Part shown: positions 1-33,132 of the stretch, piece after piece
How positions within the stretch are numbered: position 1 is the first letter of the stretch
How the letters are laid out: the number at the start of each line of letters is the position of its first letter
Source: Elysia chlorotica
Taxonomy: Eukaryota; Mollusca; Gastropoda; Plakobranchidae
NCBI GenBank assembly: GCA_003991915.1
Contig: RQTK01000143.1
Location: 314,417 to 378,416, forward strand
Reading direction: 5' to 3'
DNA: 64,000 nt
The notes under the pieces: generated by a model
The model's database searches: none
Seen by the model: only the letters and a program-made list of their open reading frames with translations
Told to the model about the DNA's origin: nothing
Position numbers and translations under genes: made by a program

Positions 1-141
1 GTTTCGCAACTGCACTATGGAAATCATTAGACCTACTGCTTTGTGTTAAAAAGACAAAGGTTTACGCAAAGGAACTTGATTCTGCGACTGCACTATGGAA
101 GACCATTAGGCCTACTGATGTGTTGAAAAGACAGGAAGAAC
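1..141. repeat. Imperfect direct repeat at the left edge
   Basis: GCAACTGCACTATGGAA...CCTACTG...AAAAGACA (from about base 6 to 56) recurs at 88-141 as GCGACTGCACTATGGAA and so on. The period is about 85 bases. Confidence 0.7.
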
Positions 142-950
142 AGATTTTTGCCAGCAAAGAAATCTAACTGATGGCGTAGATCAAGGAGATGGAGCTTCAC
201 AATGCCCATTGCAACCAGGGGTTAAACATCGCTACCCTCTCTGGGCGCCATAATCCTGAATTCAGCGTAAGCATCAATCCTCTGGCTATTTTGGTTTGAA
301 AATTGGATTGGTTTAAAAAATCAGTTCAGGATTTGATCTCACTCTTATTCCATGTTTATTGTGAAGCAATTTGCTAATTATTAACCATCAGCGTTTTAAA
401 CTTGGTCGGGCATAAAATAATGATGCCGTAAAGGAATTAAAGATACAAATAAACTATATATAGCAAATTTGATTAAGAATAAAAACTTAACGGCTGTAAA
501 TTTATCCGAAACGTATTCTAATGTAATGGAGTGAAATGTTAAGTATACATGTAAGTATACCACAACTGCAAATAGACCCGTCGTTTTTTCATGCGGAACA
601 GATTCCGTTCCAACGATGCGCCTTATATCTCATCTCTGCTTAATTATTAATGAGAATAGACCAGCCAAGGAAAAACCAATCCCAACAATACGCTAGACTT
701 TAGCTTTCCAATTATCGGGAAAGATCAATTGTGGGGACACTATTTTTGGAACGGGTGTTATCGATCGTGTTAGTATTTTTAACACGCTCTGAGCACAAAC
801 AGCGAATCGCTTGTGTATCTCGCCCGTTTGGATCTTGCGCAATATTTAAAGATCAATACAATAAGGACATTTAAGGTTTACTTTCGTAAATAAAGATAAA
901 GCTGTTGTTGTTTTGCCACCTTCCGTTTTTCGTCAGAAAAGCAAAAGAAT
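142..950. other. No gene recognised
   Basis: AT-rich DNA. A 29-codon plus-strand opening at about 188 ends near a GTAAGC, but nothing supports an exon. Confidence 0.4.
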
Positions 951-2665
951 GAGGATAAGCGAGAACGTACAAGCAATGGTCACGGACTAACCCAGTATGA
1001 CGTCACGCCATGGACAGATGCTGCTAATTTCTCGCTGAATGCCTTTATCTCCTACATTTAGATTCATATCTAAATCGGGATGTAGATAGACTATAATCAG
1101 GCATTGGGAACTATTTCCACCTTCTGTCATTGTGGAGGAGCGCCCAGTTACCAGAAGCCACGCAAAAAAGAAAAAAAAATGCGACCAACGTTTTCACTGG
1201 ATAAGGGTTACAGGTTAGATAGGCCAATAGCTGAACTGATGAGATTTAACAAGAGAGCAAAAAGACACTGCCTCAAGGCCCGATAAAATCGTGACAACAG
1301 TTCCTATGGGCTGATGTTTTAGTTTTATTCCATGTGTTATCTTGCTCTTTCAAGTAAAAAATTGGACGCTACCTAAGTTGGTGACGAAGTAAAGGGATAC
1401 CCTAACAACATAACCGAAAACGCAATAATCGTCAGAAAAGCAAAAGAATGAGGTTAAGCGAGAAGGACTAGGTCCTTAATATTGAGTAGAGAATCCTACA
1501 TTTTTAAAAAGGCCCAAGAGTGCGTTTCTTGATGTTTTTAGAAGCTAAAATACAATCAACGATTCATTGATTTGAGGTTAATTTCAAGCATCTCAGATGT
1601 AGAATATAAGTATAATGTAAGGATCTGCAACCCCCCAAAAAACAACAACAACAAACAAAAGAACAACAAAACAACAACAAATAAACCCCAAACAAAACAA
1701 AAACAACAATAACGATAATAACAAAATAACTAAAATAGCAAACAACAACAAAAACAACAATCACCACCTTACTAAGAAACACTAATGGTTCTTATCATTG
1801 AATTAAAAGGTGAAGAAAAACATGTTTAAAGTAAGAAGATGATAGCAATCTAGAACGTAGAAGCAATGGTCACGGAATAACCCAGTATGACGTCACGCCG
1901 TGGACAGATGCTGCTATAGAACGTAGAAGCAATGGTCACGGAATAACCCAGTATGACGTCACGCCGTGGACAGATGCTGCTAATTTCTCGCTGAATGCCT
2001 TTATCTCCTACATTTAGATTCATATCTAAATCGGGATGTGGATAGACTATAATCAGGCATTGGGAAGTCACGCCATGGACAGATGCTGCTAATTTCTCGC
2101 TGAATGCCTTTATCTCCTACATTTAGATTCATATCTAAATCGGGATGTGGATAGACTATAATCAGGCATTGGGAACTATTTTCACCTTCTGTCATTGTGG
2201 AGGAGCGCCCAGTTACCAGAAGCCACTCAAAAAAGAAAAAAAAGTGCGACCAACATTTTCACTGGATAAGGGTTACAGGTTAGATAGGCCAATAGCTGAA
2301 CTGATGAGATTTAACAAGAGAGCAAAAAGACACTGCCTCAAGCTATTTTCACCTTCTGTCATTGTGGAGGAGCGCCCAGTTACCAGAAGCCACGCAAAAA
2401 AGAAAAAAAAGTGCGACCAACATTTTCACTGGATAAGGGTTACAGGTTAGATAGGCCAATAGCTGAACTGATGAGATTTAACAAGAGAGCAAAAAGACAC
2501 TGCCTCAAGGCCCGATAAAATCGTGAAAACAGTTCCTATGGGCTGATGTTTTAGTTTTATTCCATGTGTTATCTTGCTCTTTCAAGTAAAAAAAAAAATT
2601 GGACGCTACCTAAGTTGGTGACGAAGTAAAGGGATACCCTAACAACATAACCGAAAACGCAATAT
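950..2665. repeat. Complex nested segmental duplication
   Basis: The block 959-1423 (TAATTTCTCGCTGAATGCC ... CTAAGTTGGTGACGAAG ... ACATAACCGAAAACGCAAT) returns at 1857-2663. Inside the second copy a ~60-base piece (1857-1917/1917-1975), a ~115-base piece near 1975-2170 and a ~180-base piece (2170-2340/2343-2510) are repeated again. Several copies include the palindrome TGACGTCA. Confidence 0.85.
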
Positions 2666-2766
2666 TCAGATACAAAATGATTGTCATCTTTCTCAATTTT
2701 AAAATATTTTAAAATTGAACCCACAGCACCCAAACAATGAGTTAGTGTTGCTTCTTATCCACTTAC

Positions 2767-2787
2767 CAGATCCTTCCATCATGGCTC
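2767..2787 (-). CDS. Candidate 21-base microexon in the HECTD2-type gene
   Basis: A strong donor, ATCTG|GTAAGT, lies 21 bases downstream of an AG preceded by a pyrimidine-rich tract. Twenty-one bases would keep the HECTD2 phase, with one base completing the split codon and two left over, and would add a short polar peptide (SHDGRI). No counterpart is known to me in the family. It may be a chance donor. Confidence 0.2.
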
Positions 2788-2789
2788 CT

Positions 2790-4555
2790 TTGGAAGATTG
2801 GCGGCATCAGTGAGGAAGAGAATAAAAAGAAATAAAAACACAATCTCCCAAAACAGTTACATGAATATACAACAATCTGTAAGTTATTGTAACCATATCA
2901 ATTTGATAAAAGATATTTGATTTGCACATAGTCAATTATCTCACAGTCCGTTCATTTAATCTTAAATTTCCAGGTTGAAGGGAAATCGTGTGAGACAATA
3001 TATACACGTGATATACATACAGTTTATAGCCATTGTCTAATTTAAAAAAAACCCCACAAAACCCAGCCTAAGCTCCTACGAAACTCCGTCAAGGTTTAGA
3101 CGCTTTTCTTTCAAATCTCTGTATAATGTATATGAAGTATGTACACGACTATAATATAATAATATGCGATGACGTTTTATTTCTCAATAGCATATTTTAT
3201 TTTATTTTGCTGAATTAAAAAAATATTTATGTGTATTTATGTTTAAATCAAACCTTGAAATGTCGAACGCATTATTCCGTTAGTTTATCAGCAGGTCTCT
3301 ACAAAGGATTCCTGTCTATTTCTTTTCTTTCTCTTCATTGTCTCATTTTTATTGTTTTAGTACTCCAACCTTCCTCTTCCAAAACCGCTACCATCTACAC
3401 CGCCTTCATCGCGTGTTCACGTCTACTTTTTGTCATCTATTAAAATCTCCTCCCCATTCTTATTGGCTGCTCTGACATCTACGGACAGTGCGTTCCTCCA
3501 GGTGTTGCTGAAACTTATTGCAAAATACACCCACGCAGACTGTGCAATAAACCCCTCTCTCCGCCACTTTCTTTTAATATTTATAAACTCATCTTTAATC
3601 TTTAATCTTCCGTCTTGCTATGTATAGCTTTATCTCAAATGAATTTGAATGAACAAAATAATTTTATTTCACCAGCTCCCTCTCCCTTTTTTTCTTCCCC
3701 CCTCAAAGAAAATGCACCCATTGAGTGGAGGCGTCGAGGCGAGTCTTTTTGACAGACGCCAACACACTGATTTTTATCTATTAAATGTTAAACGTGCCAA
3801 GTAAAACCAGAACGTGGAAAGGTTCATAGGAAATCCTGCGACCCCTAATTATGATGGATTGTGTTAGGCATAAAAATAAGTGTATTGATCCATAGAGGCA
3901 GGCGGTTTCAGCTTTCAGCGTAACTAATGATTTCAATGATATCGTTCTGTGACCTGCTTTAACAGCGCTGGCCACTCACTCAACATGCCGGCAGCACGCC
4001 ATTCCCAGATGGCGCGGACCAGACGCCATAGTTAGATAATAGTGGGAGAAAATGTGTCAAAACGGTTTGAAAATAACCATGGGCAGAAACTGCGTTATCT
4101 TGGCGACGCGTTGAAACTTTCCGTCTAGAGGAACAATACCTTATAATTTTGAATTACGTACCTGGCAACGCACATTTAATAAAAGAATATATTATAATCA
4201 ATTTACGCAGCATTCAAAAGTTTAAAAAATCCGAAAACAAATAATAGTGCCAAGTTTTAAACAGGTAGCTATTTTCCTATTTAAAACTGACTTGCAATTC
4301 AGTATGAAAAAAAGTTAGGATGGTGAAAGACAACCCGGAAAAGTCCATGCAGCCTTAGGTTGTCGTGTCGTCTTTTATTGCTTTTATTCTTGGCAACTCT
4401 GAATTTACGTCGCTATAAATAATCTTTCGAAATGCTGAATCAAAAAATGCAAAAGTTTATTCATATGTTGCGGAAATACTTACCATGATCTTGCACTATT
4501 TAAACGGCTGCTATTTATATTCTTGTTAAACTATTTTTTTAAAGTTGACTATCCC
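2790..4555. other. Probable intron of the HECTD2-type gene, no feature recognised
   Basis: Unique AT-rich DNA with no conserved reading frame or recognisable repeat. Confidence 0.4.
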
Positions 4556-7000
4556 GCATTTTACTTTTCCCCCGCTGTAATATGGGTTTTTTTCAGACCG
4601 TAGCAGACGTTAAATCCACCAAACAAAGAAAGAAACAAATGACAATAGCAAGAACAACAACAACAATCATAAAAGTAAAAACAAGAGCAAGAAAGAGCAG
4701 AAGTGCTAAAGAAAAAGGACACAGCCATGTCCAAGATACCACGAATACAACCAACACCTTCAGTTGGTCCAATAGACCAGTATGAATGAACTTCAAGTTT
4801 GTCAATAAAATGTTCAATGGACTTGAAGCAGCAAAGATAACAGGAAATGACACTGGCATTAAACCTGAGACTCTCTAAAACCAGCACATTAACGCATTTG
4901 AAACTGTTATCGAGAATTCACACCTAGAGATGCTGGTAAAAACAACGATTCAAATGTAAACAAAACTTGAGAAGGACCAGACTAAAAACAGAAACAACTA
5001 GATATTGTGTTTGAAATCTGCCAGGTGGCTGGTGTGAAAAGATAATGGTGTCGATACCCTGACCAGACACGACGACAAGTGCAACACGATGTAAACAGCC
5101 ATTCAACCCAGACCACGCCCAGTGATCATATCTCTCCCTGGCTGCTGGTAACAAGAAACTTGTTTTGATGATCGACCAGTTCGGTCGCTGCCTTTGGTTA
5201 TATTCTAATAGCTTTCACAAACAAATGAGATATAGCGCTCCGTTGCAAACTAAACATATATCTAGTCATAATGTGTCAATGCTGATATAAGCAATCGATG
5301 ATTCTTTTACATTTATTTGTGAATCGCCAGCCCAGACTCAAGCATCTAACATAACAATCACTTCTACTGTTTCAAAGAGTGACGCAAATATTATTAACAA
5401 CAATTGTCTTCAAGTTTGGTTTGGCCTCTTGATAAACAAAAATCCCAACTTTTTTCGAAGAATCCCCGAACACACCAAGGAAAATAAACACAAAACAAAA
5501 AACAACAAAAAACAACAACAACAACAACAATAACGCAACAACAAACAACAAAGCCCAACATAACAATACCAACAACAAAATGAAAGCAAACACGTCAGAG
5601 AAATAGACATAATTTTCCATAAAAAGAATCAATACCGTCTCCAAGAAACCAGTACGACTGAACAAGTTTGTCAACAATGGACTTGGAGGAAAGCAAACAG
5701 GAAAAGGCACTGGCGTGAAACCTGAGACTACCCAAACCATTACCCATTAATTTTGTAACAATTATTTTCAAGAATTCACACCTTAAGGTGCTGGTAAAAA
5801 CAATGCTTCATATGTATTATGAACAAAACCAAAACCGAAAAGGCAAGATATTATGTTTAGGATCTGTTGCAACAAAATATCCTGCCAGGTGGCTAGTGTG
5901 AAAACATGATGGTGTCGATACCCTGACCAGACACGGCCACAAGTACAACACGATGTAAACAGCCATTCAATCCAGACCACGCCCACTGGCTGCTTGTAAC
6001 GAGAAACTAATATGTCTTGTTTTACGATCGACCAGTTCGCTCACTGCCTTCGGGTATGTACTGTTGGCTTTGACAGATGAGACAAAGCGCTCTGAACGGC
6101 GAAGATAAATGAACAATCATATATATATATTTCTCAACGTGTTAATGATACAGTAAGCACTTGATAATGCTTTTATTTTTGAATGGCCAGTTTAGACTCA
6201 AACATCTAACAATACCTTCTACTGTGTTTCAGAAAGTGACGCAGAGAGTGCTTAAAAATGAGTTAGTTTTTGTCTTTCTCAAAGACCCATGAGCGTTAAA
6301 AAAGCTTATAAAACTATTGCAACTTTTTGTTTTCAAGAACAAAACAAAAATATCAACTACAGAAACATCAGAGACTTGTTACTTCCACAAAGAGAATATG
6401 CCTGTTATTTTCCCTTCAATATAACCAAGAAACCATTGCGATTGAATTTAAAGTTTACCAACAAAATGTTGAATGGACTTGACGCAGCAAAGATAACAGG
6501 AAATGACACTGACATTGAATCTGAAACTCTAAAACCAACGCATTTTAGCTGTTATAAAAAATTCACACCTTAACATGGTAAAAACAATGCTTCAGATTTA
6601 AACAGCGTTGTACTTACGATCCCTGGTCTTAAATATTATATTTGAACTATAGCAACCATTTTCATGTATTATTCGTTTATCTAAATAAGAAAACAATATA
6701 TTCCATGCAACAGTTTATAAAAACTTTGGAAACGATGAAATTCCTTAATCTACATTTTATTTTGCGTTGAAGTGTTTAAGTTGAAAGCTACACGGCGTCC
6801 ATTAGCCGAGGAAAGACACTAGGAAGTTTAACGTGATATGAACGGTGTTTGAATGTTTGAAGCCAGGCCGCGCTACGTGTTTGTAACGAGAAACGTGTTA
6901 TTACGACATAGCAGTTCAGATCGACGACTCTTCTGAAATTCTGCCTGTCTTGACAAATAAACCAGCCTTAACCCTCTGATTGTGATTACGGAATTTTCCT
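4556..7000. repeat. Three diverged tandem copies of an ~800-base unit
   Basis: Units at about 4556-5385, 5386-6245 and 6246-7000 share AAAATGTTCAATGGACTTG, GCAAAGATAACAGGAAATGA, GTGTCGATACCCTGACCAGA, AACACGATGTAAACAGCCATT, and the ATCGACCAGTTCG block, in that order with gaps and substitutions. The short open frames in it are by-products of the repeat. It lies in the gene-free DNA left of exon D. Confidence 0.85.
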
Positions 7001-7133
7001 GACCGCGAAAATTTGGAGGTAAAATCGTCAATCACATTTGGAAAAACAAATTAATTCTTTGTTTTACAGCCGTTACGAATCGGAAACGATACCAAATATC
7101 TGTATACAAAGCTCTTACTGGAATTAAACGATG

Positions 7134-7134
7134 T

Positions 7135-7178
<44 letters not shown>

Positions 7179-7250
7179 TATAGTTGTAGTGTCAGTAGTG
7201 GTGTAGTAGTAGTAGTAGTTAGAGTAGTCGTAGTAGTCGTGGTAGCAATA
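7134..7250. repeat. (TAG)n microsatellite, interrupted
   Basis: A run of about 14 TAG/GTA units, then degenerate units to about 7250. Confidence 0.95.
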
Positions 7251-7575
7251 CACTAGTAGGAGTTGCAGTTATCGTAGTTTTAGTAGCAGTATTAAAGCAG
7301 TGACAGGATTAACATACCAAAACACAATAAAGGATTTGAAGAAATAAAATAAAAACAAAAACAGACTGACTTTCAGAGGGTAAAAACATTTTCAAGACTA
7401 AGTAATACTACTAGAATTATTTCCTTAAAATTAAAAAGACTGTTAACTCTACTGATGCGATTCGACTTTATAAAGGAAGCGCAACAATAAAGAAAACCTG
7501 TGGCAGAGTTAAAGGTAAAATAAAGTAAAACCCTGGATCCTGTGTAAACGAGCAGTATAATATAAAGTGACGCAC

Positions 7576-27492
<19,917 letters not shown>

Positions 27493-27861
27493 GCGTCTTC
27501 TTGCAACACACAGCGTTCAGAATCCGTCAAGCATGATAGGGATTGTTTCAAACAGGCATATAGACATGTTACTGCCTCAAGTGGTAAAAACCTCCCTTGT
27601 CCAATGGATGTTTTTATCTTTCTCTCCAAAATTTTATCCCATTTTAAAAGGCTGAAAAAACAGATGCAAAATGTATCGATCAAAAGTCAATAATTATATA
27701 TGCCAAGAAATTACATATTTTCTATATTCCAATACTGGGGAAAGCAGGTTAAAGGAATTTTTAATAATAAAAAAAAAAAGAATGGGAAAAAAAAGGTTTG
27801 CTGCCTTGTATTTAACAAAGACTGCACTTTCAACAATAATGACATAATACAATATTAGGTC

Positions 27862-28001
27862 TAATAATAATAATAATAATAATAATAATAGGGGAGAGTG
27901 GGTAGAACTAGCCCATGGGGAGAAGTAGCCCACCCCTCATAAAATTTAATTTATCTACTGAAACCAATTTGGCATATAAGAAAAAAACTTCTTTAGCCTC
28001 A

Positions 28002-28053
<52 letters not shown>

Positions 28054-28083
28054 CGATGATGATGATAATAATAATAATAATCA
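27862..28083. repeat. (AAT)n and (GAT)n microsatellites
   Basis: AAT units near 27862-27890 and GAT units near 28002-28066, separated by a short unique piece with a TAGCCCA-type repeat. Confidence 0.93.
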
Positions 28084-28879
28084 TTTGAAAAAAATAAAAA
28101 TAATAATACGAATACATTTATTCAAATGTAAAAAAAAATAATAAAAAAAAACATGAAAACAAAAAAAAGTTTAAATAAAATTTAAAGTGGAGTCCATTAA
28201 TTTGTGAAATGCCTCAAATATATAAATATAAAAATTCAACAGAGCCCTGATTATTCTAATGCAATTTATATTACCTCTGCTAGAAAATCATCCTATTACA
28301 GTATGCGCCTTCATTAAATAAACAAACAATTACAAAAATTAGAGGGTCTATTTTAAAATCTACAACTTGCCCATCTAAGGATGCAGAGTATACAGATGCT
28401 TAGTTCTCTAAATCTCTACTAATTTAGTTGTAAATTTCGACTGACTTCAGTGCTCACAAATTAGCACTTTACACAACTCAATTATAAACAAACTGTTCTA
28501 CGCCTTCTTATTCTTATATCTTAAGATGAGTCTTAAGTTTAAAACAATGCTGTACTTACCACCCCTAGATTATATTTTAAATTCGATGTTTAAAAAAAAA
28601 AATTAATTGCTCCTGAAATCAAGATTTTTTTAGATTGATAACACAACTTTATTACTGTCACTCACTCTTCTCAAAAGCTGAGAGGCTTAGATAATTATAG
28701 TATTAGTGAATATAGATTTAAAAAAAAAAGTAAACCTTAACTATTAGATCTAGATCTAGATCTATCTTAATCTATCAGCAAGCTCGGTTTGGATTGGTAG
28801 GCTAATATACGATCTAGATTCTATCGAAAAACTAGATGTAGATCTAAATTATTCGTGACGTCTAAATAGAAAACCTAGA

Positions 28880-29220
28880 TCTAGATCGTGATCAGCTTGT
28901 CCTATGGGCTGATTTGGTGGCCCAATCGATTACTGTTGCATCCACATCATAGTCCCTCCTGACTGAAGTGAATGGCTGAATGCTGCGACTAGTGCGACAG
29001 CACCAGTCTTTGATCGCGTTCTGTTGTGTGACAAAAGAGAAGGCATCGCGGTTGGTGGGGACGCTTTTCTTCGCTCCCGTGCGGCGATCTACTTTCATTT
29101 TCTGTGTGGTTGGTTTCAAAGCCCCCGTTCCGATTATCAGGCCGATGACTTCGCAAGAATCTTGTCAACGTTATTGTTATTTCGGCCCCCGCCGTATTCA
29201 TCAAAGGATAGAGGATTAAA
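28880..29220 (-). promoter_or_regulatory. Possible promoter/5' leader region of the HECTD2-type gene
   Basis: This roughly 340-base block is visibly richer in C, G and CpG than the AT-rich DNA on either side. It sits 1.4-1.7 kb upstream of the HECTD2-type start codon, where an unmethylated promoter or non-coding first exon would be expected. No TATA box or initiator is diagnosed; this is inference from base composition and position. Confidence 0.25.
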
Positions 29221-29227
29221 AGTAACT

Positions 29228-29363
29228 AGAAGGAGAGAGGGAAGGAGAGAGAGAACGAGAGAGATTGAGATAGAATGAGAATAAAGAGAGAGACAGATAG
29301 ACAGAGAGATATAGGGAGAAAGAGACGAAAAGATAGACAGAGAGATATAGAGAGAAAGAGACG

Positions 29364-29415
<52 letters not shown>

Positions 29416-30283
29416 NNNNNNNNNNNNNNNNNNNNNNNNNNNNNNNNNNNNNNNNNNNNNNNNNNNNNNNNNNNNNNNNNNNNNNNNNNNNNNNNNNNNN
29501 NNNNNNNNNNNNNNNNNNNNNNNNNNNNNNNNNNNNNNNNNNNNNNNNNNNNNNNNNNNNNNNNNNNNNNNNNNNNNNNNNNNNNNNNNNNNNNNNNNNN
29601 NNNNNNNNNNNNNNNNNNNNNNNNNNNNNNNNNNNNNNNNNNNNNNNNNNNNNNNNNNNNNNNNNNNNNNNNNNNNNNNNNNNNNNNNNNNNNNNNNNNN
29701 NNNNNNNNNNNNNNNNNNNNNNNNNNNNNNNNNNNNNNNNNNNNNNNNNNNNNNNNNNNNNNNNNNNNNNNNNNNNNNNNNNNNNNNNNNNNNNNNNNNN
29801 NNNNNNNNNNNNNNNNNNNNNNNNNNNNNNNNNNNNNNNNNNNNNNNNNNNNNNNNNNNNNNNNNNNNNNNNNNNNNNNNNNNNNNNNNNNNNNNNNNNN
29901 NNNNNNNNNNNNNNNNNNNNNNNNNNNNNNNNNNNNNNNNNNNNNNNNNNNNNNNNNNNNNNNNNNNNNNNNNNNNNNNNNNNNNNNNNNNNNNNNNNNN
30001 NNNNNNNNNNNNNNNNNNNNNNNNNNNNNNNNNNNNNNNNNNNNNNNNNNNNNNNNNNNNNNNNNNNNNNNNNNNNNNNNNNNNNNNNNNNNNNNNNNNN
30101 NNNNNNNNNNNNNNNNNNNNNNNNNNNNNNNNNNNNNNNNNNNNNNNNNNNNNNNNNNNNNNNNNNNNNNNNNNNNNNNNNNNNNNNNNNNNNNNNNNNN
30201 NNNNNNNNNNNNNNNNNNNNNNNNNNNNNNNNNNNNNNNNNNNNNNNNNNNNNNNNNNNNNNNNNNNNNNNNNNNNNNNNNNN
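29228..30283. repeat. (GA)n-rich tract and 868-base assembly gap
   Basis: AGAG-rich sequence becomes pure GA and enters N at 29416-30283. Nothing can be said of the gap. Confidence 0.97.
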
Positions 30284-30418
<135 letters not shown>

Positions 30419-30419
30419 T

Positions 30420-32260
30420 AAAGAGAGGAATACGCACAACTTAGCAACTGAGGGACACAATAAATCAAACACAATAGAGTTAGAAAAATACATGTAAACG
30501 TTTCGCCTTTAATAGCTTCATCAGTAATGATGGTGCACATATGTGCTTGATGCATTTGTGTTGTAACCATAGATATATAACTATGGTTGTAACATACAGT
30601 GAACATTTAAAATATCAAATCACAAAAAGCAATGGGAGATAGTACTAATCCTCTCCGTTGGTTGCCCTCTCTTTTGTACCAAAGTATACTGGATATTATT
30701 TGTACCCAGTATTTCTTTTACCGGTACGCACGGTACATGATTTTTACACGGTTACGTGTCCTGTGCTCATTCCTAAAGAAGCAACACTTTCGCTTTCGCA
30801 GCTTTACTTTTGTTTTCGTTTTAGAGCAACTTATTTATTACACACATTGTCTAATAGTCTACGAATTTACAAAACATCGAGGTACACACAAGAATACCTT
30901 ACTAAACTTGTATTATCCCAAATTTTGTCATTGGCAAAAATAAGGTTTGCACCGTATTGGAATCGAGTTTAGATCATGCAGTTAAATTTTTTTTTGAACG
31001 TGAATTTTAGACTTAAAAATATACTGCGTCTAAATATACCCCCAAACAAGAATGCACTATAAATCAGATCTAGATTGGTCATTGTTTTGTTGAAGCCATG
31101 TGTGGTTCAGTGCTGCCTCCCTCCCTTTAATTTTAAATGGTGTTGAGACAATCACACTTCCCACCCTTCTACCTACCTTTCCATTTGCCTCTTAGTCTTA
31201 CACAACGACACACACACAAGTTTCAAACTGGAGTCTTTTTCTCTTTTAATTAATATTAATGCTCGACGGTAAGCTATTGATTGCGCCTCCTCTCCCCTTC
31301 CGTCACTACTTGCCATTTTTCATTCTGTGGCCCACTTCATGATGTCGATCTGACGAGCTGACAGATCGTCGATGGTCAAATCTTAAACTAGGTTTAGAGT
31401 GTCTGGTATGTAACTATTCAAGCTCACCAAAACGTCTAGTTCGTTGAATCAAAGGTAGTTTTCTAAACTGTTGAATGTAGGGTGTTCTTTGAGTTTTTTT
31501 GTATACATTTGAGTTACAAGCACTGTGTCTTGCTTGACAATAGTTTGTTGCCTGCCACTCCTCTTCACCTTCATTCTTTGGTCGTACCCTTTCACTATGT
31601 ACTTTATATGATCTCAGGTATTTATATAAATTTTTTTAAACTTAAAAGCTTGTGAGAAAAACTTTTGTTGTTCAACAATGGCGCATACTCTATACTTAGC
31701 CAGCTAAGTAGGTATTTTTCTTAATGAGGTTACTTACATCTCTGGTTTGACGGATCTGACTCTGAGGTTAAGTTTGAGATAAGTTTGTTAGATAGATGGG
31801 GATTGTATTAAGAAAGAGAAGAAGAAAATAAAAAACATTTATTCTTTGAATGTAGGTGTTTTTTGAGTCTGAGTTTGTTGGATTTGAGTAATAAATGCTG
31901 TACTTTGGATCCTCGTCTCCTCCTTAGGTGTTGGAATATAGGTACAGTTTAATACTCTGTGAGTGAAGAACAGGAAATAGCAACTTTTGTGAAAGGTTTG
32001 TGAAACTTTTTCAACTGGAAGGGGTAAGATGGGTTAAAATTGATAATATTTTGTATTTATATAGCACACTTCCATGAACGATCATGCTTAATGCGCTTGA
32101 CAATTTCCATTATGACAATTAAAAAGAAACATAACCATACAATTTTGATACAGTACAATATTACATTCAAGTGTCACAAGGAATCTTTAGGAACATTTAC
32201 AACATTCAGTGATTCATGGGTTCAATTTTAATCATCAAAAAGATACAATTTAAGCATGCA
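30420..32260. other. Divergent intergenic region upstream of KNOP1
   Basis: Should contain the KNOP1 promoter and leader exon. A small hairpin (AACCATAG/CTATGGTT, near 30.565-30.588 kb) is visible, but no promoter element can be assigned. Confidence 0.35.
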
Positions 32261-32269
32261 TGTACACAT

Positions 32270-32895
32270 TTTCATGTTTTTTGGGAGGTTGTTCCATACT
32301 TTGGGACCAAGATAGTAAAAAGATCTCTGACCTGTTGATTTATAATGTGTATTTGGTACAACAATGATGTTTTATCAGCTGCAGATCTAAGCTGTCTAAC
32401 AGGTACATACGTCTTTAGACTGTCAGAAAGATATGCAGGTGCCATCTGATTGAGGCATTTATATCAAATTATGCACAACTTGTACAGTATCCTTTTTTGG
32501 ACAGGCAGCCAATGTAGATACTGTAGAATAGGACTAATGTGCTCATGTTTTTCCCTCTTACAATAAACCTTGCTGCGCTATTTTGAACCATTTGCAAGGG
32601 ATTAATAGTGTGGTTGGGGAGAGGTGCCAGTAAAACGTCACAGTAATCAAGTTTAAATAATATCAAGGATGTAACAAAGGTCTTGGTCACATTCTCATTT
32701 AAACTGGTTCGTATGCTTGCAATTTTCCTAATTTGAAAAAATCGGTAACATTTGATGACATTGACATGTACTGATGAAAAAGAACACTTAGATTTTTTTT
32801 TTCTCTTTTTGCTATTTATCATACATGTATGACCATTGATGTCGATAGTTGTTCGAGGCACATTCCCAACTTTATTTCCAAACACAATCAAATGT
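32270..32895 (-). pseudogene. CR1/L2-like non-LTR reverse transcriptase, C-terminal fragment
   Basis: The minus strand reads FFQIRKIASIRTSLNENVTK, then LDYCDVLLAPLPNHTINPLQ, MVQNSAARFIVRGKN. After frame changes it reads MAPAYLSDSLKTYV, VRQLRSAADKTSL and FYYLGPKVWNNLP. These are the ordered C-terminal motifs of CR1/L2/Jockey-type elements (LDYCNsLL, VQNaAARl, LRSs, P.WN.LP). Frame shifts mark it as a fossil. It lies just upstream of KNOP1. Confidence 0.8.
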
Positions 32896-33089
32896 TGCAG
32901 TGACTAAAGACGGTAAATCTTCAAGTTTGCATGCTTCATATTTATAACTAATATTAGTATTATTAGCATGTAGATGGAATCTTAGAGTTAAACAGTGTTC
33001 TCCTATTATATTGATTCAAGGCTGAGTGTACAAAGTAAATAGTTTAAAAATTCTTAATTCATTGTCAAATAATTTTTCTTCTTTTAATT

Positions 33090-33103
33090 TTTTTAAATTT
33101 CAG
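33090..33103 (+). other. Splice acceptor upstream of the KNOP1 start codon
   Basis: A T-rich tract ends in TTTCAG at 33103, 29 bases before the KNOP1 ATG at 33133. The leader is probably joined from an upstream non-coding exon. The donor could not be assigned with confidence. Confidence 0.5.
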
Positions 33104-33132
33104 AATACTTTATATGACACATTTCTTTGAAA

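Noticed and set aside
188..290. Plus-strand exon ending at TTCAGC|GTAAGC
   Set aside because: A short opening with no homology recognised and no matching downstream exon.
6289..6573. 94-codon plus-strand frame
   Set aside because: Falls inside the third unit of a tandem non-coding repeat, and the same region is closed in the other units.
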